From JBFJWU01 sp041623475 [NCBI: bacterium] (GTDB lineage: Bacteria > J088), in assembly GCA_041623475.1 (NCBI GenBank), contig JBFJWU010000031.1:1-16347 (forward strand): a stretch of DNA of 16,347 nucleotides, in the 5' to 3' direction. The notes beneath the pieces are model-generated. The model did no database searches. It was not told the DNA's origin and was given only the letters and a program-made list of their open reading frames with translations. Every line of letters begins with the position of its first letter. Position 1 is the stretch's first letter. The position numbers and the translations under genes are program-made. This document shows positions 1 through 5,506 of the stretch, one piece after another.

Positions 1-725
1 GGGTCACTCGCGAGCGGGCCCATAAACAGATGCGAAAGCGCAATCATTTTGGTGCCATGATGGTTTCTCGTGGACGCGCCGATATCTACGTCGCCGGTTT
101 TACAGACCGTTACTTCCAGACAATCCGGATTGCCGAACAGATCATTGGCCTGAAAGAGGGTGTCAGCCGTCCGGTCGGGGTCAGCGCCGTTGTTTTCAAA
201 AACAAGTTGTTCCTGTTTGCGGACACAGCTGTCACCGCCGACCCGACTGCCGAGCAACTGGCGGATATTGCCAAGTTCGCTGTCGAGCCAGCGCCCTTGT
301 TTGACATGACACCCAGGGTGGCGTTCCTGTCGTACTCCAATTTTGGTTCATCGGGTCAGGATGATGCCGCAAAAATGCGTCGCGCGGTCGAACTGCTTGA
401 TGCCGAGGGGGTTGATTTTCAGTATGACGGGGAAATGACGGTAGATGTCGCGCTCAGTGAAGAGCTCCGTCAGCAGAATTACCCGCTCAGCCGCCTCCAG
501 AAGGATGCCAACGTCCTCGTCTTTCCAAACCTGGCTGCGTCCCAGACGGCATCCCAGTTGCTGGCCCACGTTGGTGGTGCCGAGGTACTCGGTCCTGTCC
601 ATCGTGGATTCTGCGAAACGGTCGTTATCCTGCGTTCGACCATGGGTGCGGCCGATATCTTGAACCTGGTTGCAATGGCGGCCGGACAAAAGGCCGTGTC
701 CGGGGTCCTGAAACCCGTCGTCTGA
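1..725 (+). CDS. maeB: NADP-dependent malic enzyme, C-terminal phosphotransacetylase-like domain (5' end missing)
   Basis: This is the 3' end of a MaeB-type malic enzyme. The family decarboxylates malate to pyruvate with NADP in the cytoplasm and carries a C-terminal domain related to phosphate acetyltransferase, which usually acts as an allosteric (acetyl-CoA sensing) module. The reading frame is open from base 3 through the internal ATG at base 30, so the gene begins before the window. The visible part is the PTA-like domain: RKRNHFGAMMVSRGRAD near the start, then VAFLSYSNFGSS, LVFPNLAASQ and the C-terminal ILNLVAMAA, all typical of PTA/MaeB. It ends in TGA three bases before the stop of the oppositely oriented Enzyme I gene. 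A stand-alone pta is less likely because the upstream residues (VTRERAHKQMRKRNHFG) match the MaeB-style domain, but the catalytic malic domain is not seen here. Confidence 0.85.
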   Translation, partial: VTRERAHKQMRKRNHFGAMMVSRGRADIYVAGFTDRYFQTIRIAEQIIGLKEGVSRPVGVSAVVFKNKLFLFADTAVTADPTAEQLADIAKFAVEPAPLFDMTPRVAFLSYSNFGSSGQDDAAKMRRAVELLDAEGVDFQYDGEMTVDVALSEELRQQNYPLSRLQKDANVLVFPNLAASQTASQLLAHVGGAEVLGPVHRGFCETVVILRSTMGAADILNLVAMAAGQKAVSGVLKPVV

Positions 726-728
726 CGT

Positions 729-2492
729 TCAGGAACCCAGCAAATCGCTGAACCGGGTCCGCAGTTGCTGCTGCAGGATCTTGGCCACCTCATCCGGGTC
801 TTTCAAGGCCATGACACCTTGCATCAGTTGACGGGCCTCTTCCAGTGGCGTCCGGCGAATCATCGCGTGAATCAGGGGAATCCCGCTGGGGGACATGGAT
901 AACGTGTCAATCTGCAGTCCCAGCAAGACCAACGTAAACAACGGGTCCCCGGCGATCTCACCGCAGACGCCGACCTCGATGCCGGCGTCGTGGCCGATCC
1001 GGCTGACATCGCGCAGCATTCGCAGGATCGACAGGTGCAGCGGCGCATACAGGTAGGACACGGATTCATCGGTTCGGTCGACGGCCAGCGTGTACTGGAT
1101 CAGGTCGTTGGAGCCGATACTGAAAAAATCCGCGTTACAGGCCAGGATGTCCGCGATCATGACGCTCGACGGCGTTTCAATCATGACCCCGACCGGCAAC
1201 GGCTCAACCTGTTCTTCAACCGTCAGTTCATCGATGATCGCCCGCGCCCGAACCAGCTCGCCGTGATCGCTGACCATCGGCAGCAGGATCCGTGCCGGTC
1301 CCAGGCGGGACGCACGCAGGATCGCCCGCAACTGGTCGCGAAACAGTCCGGGGGAGCGCAGCGAGTAGCGAATACCCCGCAATCCCAGTGCCGGATTCGA
1401 GCCGACGGGAACATTCAGGTTCAATGGCATCTTGTCGCCGCCCAGATCAATGGTGCGAAATGTCACCGTCCGGCCTTTCAGCTGCCGGATGACCGAAATG
1501 TATTCGTCGGTCAGTGATCCCAGGTCAGGGACTTCGTTGCTGGTCAGTAACCTGTATTCAGTACGGTAAAGCCCGATCGACTCGGCGCCGTTGCGAATTG
1601 CGGACGGGACTTCGTCCGGCAGCTCGATGTTGGCATTCAGGGCGACACGGAAACCGTCCGGCGTAATCGCCTGCTGGCTGCTTTCCTCCAGGAACCGTTG
1701 TCGCCGTTGGGCCTGGTCCTGCTGTTTTCGCCGCGCCTGGGCCAGGACTTCATCGGACGGTGCAACCGTCACCGAGCCGTCGCTGCCATCGATCAGCAGT
1801 TCGTCGCCGTTGTTCAGCAGCTCAGCCAGACCCGGGATCCCCATGACCATCGGTGTCGAATAGGTCCGGGCAATGATCGCCGCGTGGCTCATGGCGCTGC
1901 CGGATTCAGTGACAATACCGGCGACGGGCAGTTGGCACAGTGCGATGGCCAGGTCCGGTGCGAGGATGTCGGTGACGACAATCGAATTGTGGTTCGCGGC
2001 CGCCTGTTTACGAATGGGGTCCCCGGCCAGCTCCTGCTGGATCCGGTTGCACAGGTGATGGACATCTTCGGCCCGGGCCTTGATATATTCGTCTTCAATC
2101 TTGTCGAAGATGGCGTGAATCTCATCGTGTACGCGCTGCAGCGCCCACTCGGCGTTAATTCTTTCGGTTTCGATCAGGCGGCGGGTTTCGTCGTTGATCT
2201 TCGGGTCTTCCAGCAGCTCCAGATGCGTCTGCAGGATCAGCAGCGGATCCTGCGACTCAGCAGTTTTCAGGGTCTGGCGGAGTCCTTCAAACGATCGACG
2301 TACGCGGACGATTGCGGCTTCGAACCGCTTCACTTCCTTTTTGATCTCGCGATCGCCGCCGATCTGGTACCGCATGGCGGAGCCCAGTCCGCCGGACATC
2401 TGCAGGAAGACCCGTCCAATCGCGATGCCGCCGACGGCACCGTCACCAAACAGGACGTTCCCGGGCGCCGTTTGTTCGTCGGTGTTATTCAT
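729..2492 (-). CDS. ptsI: PTS Enzyme I (phosphoenolpyruvate-protein phosphotransferase)
   Basis: Enzyme I takes the phosphoryl group from PEP and passes it to HPr in the cytoplasm. The predicted product is 587 residues, close to the usual 570-590. The N-terminal half holds the phospho-histidine domain with the active-site His203 in SGSAMSHAAIIAR; the commonest form is TSHAAI, so the residue before SH is Met here. The C-terminal PEP-binding barrel shows GAESIGLYRTEY (303-313), FRTIDLGGDK (345-354), FRDQLRAILRAS (384-395), FFSIGSNDLIQYTLAVDR (456-473) and the acid/base Cys510 in GVCGEIAGD. I chose the ATG at 2492: it follows GGGGA with about five bases of spacing and overlaps the HPr stop by eight bases, which suggests translational coupling. 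The longer frame back to 2552 would run deep into HPr. It is the last gene of the PTS operon and ends tail to tail with maeB. Confidence 0.95.
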   Translation of the reverse strand: MNNTDEQTAPGNVLFGDGAVGGIAIGRVFLQMSGGLGSAMRYQIGGDREIKKEVKRFEAAIVRVRRSFEGLRQTLKTAESQDPLLILQTHLELLEDPKINDETRRLIETERINAEWALQRVHDEIHAIFDKIEDEYIKARAEDVHHLCNRIQQELAGDPIRKQAAANHNSIVVTDILAPDLAIALCQLPVAGIVTESGSAMSHAAIIARTYSTPMVMGIPGLAELLNNGDELLIDGSDGSVTVAPSDEVLAQARRKQQDQAQRRQRFLEESSQQAITPDGFRVALNANIELPDEVPSAIRNGAESIGLYRTEYRLLTSNEVPDLGSLTDEYISVIRQLKGRTVTFRTIDLGGDKMPLNLNVPVGSNPALGLRGIRYSLRSPGLFRDQLRAILRASRLGPARILLPMVSDHGELVRARAIIDELTVEEQVEPLPVGVMIETPSSVMIADILACNADFFSIGSNDLIQYTLAVDRTDESVSYLYAPLHLSILRMLRDVSRIGHDAGIEVGVCGEIAGDPLFTLVLLGLQIDTLSMSPSGIPLIHAMIRRTPLEEARQLMQGVMALKDPDEVAKILQQQLRTRFSDLLGS

Positions 2493-2748
2493 CGAATCCC
2501 CGGGCAACCAGGTCGGCGATTGCGGCCAGCGCCTCGCCCTCGTCCTCGCCATCTGTTCGGACCGTCAATTGGGCCCCTTTGGGTGCTGCCAGGGTCAGCA
2601 AGCCAAGAACTGACTTGGCATTGACTTCGGTGCCACCATAAACCAGGGTAACGGATGCTGTAAACGTCCCCGCCAGGTGTGACAGTTTTGATGCAGGTCG
2701 CGCATGCAGGCCCAGGTCGTTCACAATTTCGACAATCTGTTCTTTCAT
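2485..2748 (-). CDS. ptsH: HPr phosphocarrier protein
   Basis: HPr is the small cytoplasmic carrier between Enzyme I and the IIA proteins. The product is 87 residues, the normal length. The phosphoryl-accepting His15 lies in the textbook motif GLHARPASKL (13-22). The regulatory Ser46 is present in NAKSVLGLLTLAAPKG (43-58), at the residue number used by HPr kinase/phosphorylase in other bacteria, so a second phosphorylation state is possible. The ATG at 2748 has an AGGG ribosome site at 2756-2759 with seven bases of spacing. The gene starts 55 bases after the IID stop and overlaps the ptsI start by eight bases. It could be a nitrogen-type Npr instead of a sugar-type HPr, but linkage to a full IIABCD set favours a general or dedicated HPr. 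Confidence 0.96.
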   Translation of the reverse strand: MKEQIVEIVNDLGLHARPASKLSHLAGTFTASVTLVYGGTEVNAKSVLGLLTLAAPKGAQLTVRTDGEDEGEALAAIADLVARGFDE

Positions 2749-2803
2749 AAAACTGCCCTAATTCTATCAATCCGTGGATCAGTCGGAATCGGTTCGTAAA
2801 ATG

Positions 2804-3526
2804 TCATACCAGCAGACCCGCCAGAATTGCAGCCGTAACCGGCAGGATAAAGACGATACTGCGAAATCGGGTTCGGACCGCGATCGGAACCGCAGCAATT
2901 GCCCCAAATGTGGCCGCCACGTCCAGCCAGGGACCGCTGGCACCTGGTTGCCCCAGCGCAAACGCTGCGCCCGCCGCAAATGCCATGCCATAAGTACCCA
3001 GGGTGTTAAACCGCCGCCGGATCGACGGCGGTGCCAGTCGACGGGTCCACTCGGCAATTCGTGCCGGGTTCCGGAAACCCAGTTCGAACAGCAGGATCCG
3101 GATGCTGATTTCGATCAGGATCCAGGCCGCGGCCAGTACCGCAACGCCACCTGCCCCACCCAACAGCCAGGCGACGACGGCAAGCCAGCTCAGGTTCCAC
3201 ATCATTGCCTGCCAGTAGACCATGTCGCCCAGGGCGCCAAATGTACCCATCCAGCGCACCAGGTGGCCCTTGGCCAGCTCCGGATCATTGCCGTCAACAA
3301 CTTCCCTGAGGGCGGCACCGATCAGCAACGGAGCCAGCAGCGAATGGGTATTGAAATGGACAACCAGCTGGTCCAGGACCCTCGCTTCGCCGGCCTGATG
3401 TTTCCAACGGACGATCGGCCGCGCCGCAAGTAGCCAGCCGACGGTCTGCATTCGCCGATAACTCCAGCCCGCCTGCAGCAGCAGCAGCCGGAACCAGACG
3501 GACACCCGGACATTCAGCGGGACCAT
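2804..3526 (-). CDS. PTS system mannose/fructose/sorbose family IID component
   Basis: This is the IID membrane subunit found only in the mannose-class PTS, where it pairs with IIC to move the sugar through the inner membrane. The product is 240 residues, shorter than E. coli ManZ (about 280). Family hallmarks are FNTHSLLAPLLIGAAL (58-73), which corresponds to the conserved FNTHP...IG stretch, and MGTFGALGDMVYWQ (93-106), equivalent to the GPLAGIGD-x-x-FW motif. Hydrophobic segments are visible at about 111-135 and 175-192, with two more near 202-217 and 224-240. I used the ATG at 3526, preceded by GGGGG at 3531-3535; it overlaps the IIC stop by 13 bases, which fits coupled synthesis of the two partners. 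An in-frame start further upstream at 3634 would add an arginine-rich non-homologous stretch inside IIC and is unlikely. Confidence 0.88.
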   Translation of the reverse strand: MVPLNVRVSVWFRLLLLQAGWSYRRMQTVGWLLAARPIVRWKHQAGEARVLDQLVVHFNTHSLLAPLLIGAALREVVDGNDPELAKGHLVRWMGTFGALGDMVYWQAMMWNLSWLAVVAWLLGGAGGVAVLAAAWILIEISIRILLFELGFRNPARIAEWTRRLAPPSIRRRFNTLGTYGMAFAAGAAFALGQPGASGPWLDVAATFGAIAAVPIAVRTRFRSIVFILPVTAAILAGLLV

Positions 3527-4203
3527 ACGACCCCCATACCCGCCAGGAAAAAACCGATGCCGCCGATGACGGTCCTCCGGTTTCCGGTTCGCAGCAGAAA
3601 CGCGACCATGGCCGCGGGGATCGTCCACGCCCACGGAAACGGGTCCAGCACATGCCGCAGGTTAGCCCGGTGCAAGACCTCGTCCAGGCCCAATGCGGCC
3701 ACCGGTGCGGTCAACAGGCCCACGGCCAGCAGTGCGACCCGGACGGCCAGCGTGACATACACAAAGGCCCGCAGCTCGACCAGCGACCCCTGGCCAATGG
3801 CGAGGATCGTGTTTTCGCCGGCAATGTTCCAGGCCCGTCGCAGGCCACCGTCCAGCGGGACATACAATAATGTATAGCCAGCGGCGACCAGCATGGCAAC
3901 GGCCAGTTGATCGCCGTGGACTACGCGCGGAGCCGTGTCCAGGCCGGTCAATACGATCAACGCCGTCAGTGCCGCTGCGGTACCAACGCTGACCGCGGGA
4001 ATGCGGATACCGCCGGCGGGGATCCGGTCGATCCAGATCCATTCCAGTGCCGAGCCGACCAGAAAGCCTTCCAGGGGTATGCCAGCCATCGAGCCCAGCA
4101 GCGGACCCAGGACCAGCGGCCGGTAAACCAGCACAGGCCCGACGTCATGACGGAGCAGCAACAATACCGCTGCGACAATCACAAATGTAATCAGGAAGGT
4201 CAT
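3514..4203 (-). CDS. PTS system mannose/fructose/sorbose family IIC component
   Basis: This is the substrate-binding, channel-forming membrane subunit of the mannose-class PTS. The product is 229 residues and strongly hydrophobic, with about six likely membrane segments (near 1-17, 29-50, 71-88, 100-117, 146-168 and 193-229). Family signs are the early YRPLVLGPLLG (27-37), matching the RPLV-x-G-x-LxG motif of ManY-type IIC, followed by LEGFLVGSALEWIWID (44-59) and the loop IPAGGIRIPA (61-70). It is shorter than ManY (about 266). The ATG at 4203 lies 79 bases after the IIB stop, the widest gap in this operon, and has no clear Shine-Dalgarno sequence. Its stop overlaps the IID start. The substrate cannot be read from the sequence, and no sugar-catabolic gene lies next to it. 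Confidence 0.88.
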   Translation of the reverse strand: MTFLITFVIVAAVLLLLRHDVGPVLVYRPLVLGPLLGSMAGIPLEGFLVGSALEWIWIDRIPAGGIRIPAVSVGTAAALTALIVLTGLDTAPRVVHGDQLAVAMLVAAGYTLLYVPLDGGLRRAWNIAGENTILAIGQGSLVELRAFVYVTLAVRVALLAVGLLTAPVAALGLDEVLHRANLRHVLDPFPWAWTIPAAMVAFLLRTGNRRTVIGGIGFFLAGMGVVWSR

Positions 4204-4282
4204 CGGCTAGGGCCGGGTCCCTGGGCTGGAACGTCTGTTAGGGATGCGCTGCATTGTGGTCTGACCCCGGGGGCCCGGACGC

Positions 4283-4759
4283 TCAGGATTGGCCGGGCAG
4301 GTCGTCCGGCGTCAAGCTCAAGCGCTTCAGGTCAGGCGCAGGCTGGTATTCCAGGGCGATGCCCATACCGGCAATACGTTTCAGGGCATCCAGTTCGCGA
4401 TTTGAACAGCAGAATGTTTTGCGCAACTGGATCTTTCCGGGCTCAAAATGAAGGTTACCCAGGTTCAGGCACGCTGGCCGGAATCCTGCATCCAGTGCCT
4501 CACAAGCCTCGACCGGTGTGCGGAACAGGACGATTGCCATCCGTTCGTCGGCGACGGCATCTGCGACCTGGTCCGGCGCGACAAACTGGACCTCGACACC
4601 ATCAGGAACAGCCAGGCAGGCGATCTGTTGCTGGTCTTCACTGTCTGCCAGCTCGCGGTCGGCAACAACAACAAGGTCGACCGACAGCCGTGGCAGCCAG
4701 CCGTGGATGACCTGGCCGTGAATCAGGCGGTCATCGATCCGGGCCAGGCGGACCGTCAT
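4283..4759 (-). CDS. PTS system mannose/fructose/sorbose family IIB component
   Basis: IIB accepts the phosphoryl group from IIA on a histidine and hands it to the sugar bound by IIC/IID. The 158-residue product begins with the diagnostic RIDDRLIHGQVIHGW (7-21); His14 is the predicted phosphorylation site. The rest follows the usual IIB fold, including VDLVVVADRELADSEDQQ and the LNLGNLHFEPGK stretch near 97-108, the counterpart of the conserved NxGG/NxGxxH region. The length is normal for a free-standing IIB (about 155-165). The ATG at 4759 overlaps the TGA of IIA in an ATGA arrangement, so the two soluble subunits are probably made together, in contrast to the fused IIAB (ManX) of E. coli. 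Confidence 0.93.
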   Translation of the reverse strand: MTVRLARIDDRLIHGQVIHGWLPRLSVDLVVVADRELADSEDQQQIACLAVPDGVEVQFVAPDQVADAVADERMAIVLFRTPVEACEALDAGFRPACLNLGNLHFEPGKIQLRKTFCCSNRELDALKRIAGMGIALEYQPAPDLKRLSLTPDDLPGQS

Positions 4760-5184
4760 CCGGATTTTTTTCCCGGCAGCAGGTCATTGGGGGTCAGGAT
4801 CTGTTTGCAACCATATTCGGCCACTTCTGTGGCCAGGTCATGCAGTTCCATGTCAGAACGGCGGCTGAGCGCCCGTAACAGCATCGGCAGGTTGGCCCCG
4901 GTGACAACTTCCAGGTTCAGGTTCGCTGACACCGCCAAGGCAACATTGGCAGGCGTGCCTCCAAACAGGTCCGTCAGGGCCAGGACGCCACTGCCACTAT
5001 CAAGCTGGCCGGTGACTTTACGAAGCTGGTCGCCAGGCTGGGGACCTTGCGGATCGATCCGCAGCGCGGTCAGGCGTTCCTGCTCACCAAGAATCTCGGT
5101 GGCCGCGCCGACCAGTCCCTGAGCCAGGTCGCCGTGGGCGACAACAAGCAAGCCAATCTGGTTTTGGGAATCCGTCAACAGCAA
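4756..5184 (-). CDS. PTS system mannose/fructose/sorbose family IIA component
   Basis: IIA is the soluble subunit phosphorylated by HPr. The 142-residue product shows both hallmarks of the mannose-class IIA fold: the active histidine His17 in GLLVVAHGDLAQGL (11-24) and TDLFGGTPANVAL (71-83), followed by VVTGANLPMLLRAL (93-106). It is the first gene of the leftward PTS operon. There is no ATG near the N-terminus: the frame is open back to a stop at about 5215-5217, and TTG at 5184 or TTG at 5178 is the best start. Neither has a strong ribosome site. IIA proteins of this class also occur as regulators in bacteria without sugar transport, but here IIB, IIC and IID follow directly, so a transport role is possible. 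Confidence 0.9.
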   Translation of the reverse strand: MLLTDSQNQIGLLVVAHGDLAQGLVGAATEILGEQERLTALRIDPQGPQPGDQLRKVTGQLDSGSGVLALTDLFGGTPANVALAVSANLNLEVVTGANLPMLLRALSRRSDMELHDLATEVAEYGCKQILTPNDLLPGKKSG

Positions 5185-5277
5185 CCCCGTTGCAGGCGCG
5201 ACATTCTGGCCATGTTACCAGAGCCCGTTGGCCAACGAAAGGTTTTTTACTATGCCGGCAGGCGCATGTTTTGCCGT

Positions 5278-5307
5278 TGGACAGGAAAAAATGCCATCCG
5301 GTAAAAT
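5278..5307 (+). promoter_or_regulatory. Possible sigma70-type promoter for gltBD
   Basis: TGGACA (5278-5283) and TAAAAT (5302-5307) are spaced by 18 bases and face gltB, with the -10 inside the only A/T-rich island of the intergenic region. The leader to the GTG start would be about 195 bases. This is a by-eye match of two loose hexamers and could be chance. Confidence 0.3.
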
Positions 5308-5345
5308 ATAAAGCTGTCCTTGCGGCTGAATCGATGTTGATCGGC

Positions 5346-5362
5346 CCCGGACCGGTGCCGGG
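5346..5362. repeat. Short GC-rich inverted repeat in the gltB leader
   Basis: CCCGG (5346-5350) and CCGGG (5358-5362) form a perfect five-base stem around the seven-base loop ACCGGTG. It lies between the candidate promoter and gltB. It has no T-run after it, so it is not a standard terminator. It could be an operator half-site pair or an RNA hairpin; in GC-rich DNA such a short repeat can also arise by chance. Confidence 0.25.
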
Positions 5363-5485
5363 ACCCCATCCTACCGCAGGCCTGAACGGCCCGGACACAC
5401 CAGCACGGACCCACGCAGGACCTTGACAACAGGTTGAAATTCCTGCCGCTTGCGGGCAGCAGGGACCGATGCGCAACGAATTTTC

Positions 5486-5491
5486 AGGAGG
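5486..5491 (+). promoter_or_regulatory. AGGAGG ribosome binding site upstream of gltB
   Basis: A perfect AGGAGG sits 15 bases before the in-frame GTG at 5507. The spacing is longer than ideal; at ideal spacing the in-frame codon is ATC (5498), a very rare start. This site is the main reason I prefer 5507 over TTG 5450 or ATG 5570, neither of which has a comparable site. Confidence 0.5.
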
Positions 5492-5506
5492 CGTGCCATC
5501 AGAGCA

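Larger units (their letters stand above)
5185..5506. other. Divergent intergenic region between PTS operon and gltB
   Basis: About 320 bases separate the leftward IIA start from the rightward gltB start. No convincing gene lies here: the short open frames have proline/arginine-rich translations with no recognisable motif. The stretch contains a locally A/T-rich island around 5285-5312 in otherwise GC-rich DNA, a small GC inverted repeat at 5346-5362, a TTGACA hexamer at 5423-5428 without a good partner, and an AGGAGG ribosome site at 5486-5491. Both operons probably take their promoters from this region, so it is the natural place for joint carbon/nitrogen control. Confidence 0.6.

Noticed and set aside
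1698-2624. Open frame of about 308 codons on the + strand opposite ptsI and ptsH
   Set aside because: Shadow of the Enzyme I and HPr genes, whose motifs are complete on the other strand.
4265-4278. GC-rich palindrome (CCCCGGGGG, CCGGG-GG-CCCGG) after the IIB stop as a terminator
   Set aside because: The loop would be too short for the full stem and there is no T-run on the transcribed strand; the operon clearly continues.
5190-5426. Short + strand frame in the gltB upstream region
   Set aside because: Seventy-eight residues rich in Pro, Arg and His without motif, and the candidate promoter lies inside it.
5423-5452. TTGACA hexamer as a gltB promoter -35
   Set aside because: The sequence 17-18 bases downstream (CCGCTT/CGCTTG) does not resemble a -10 element.
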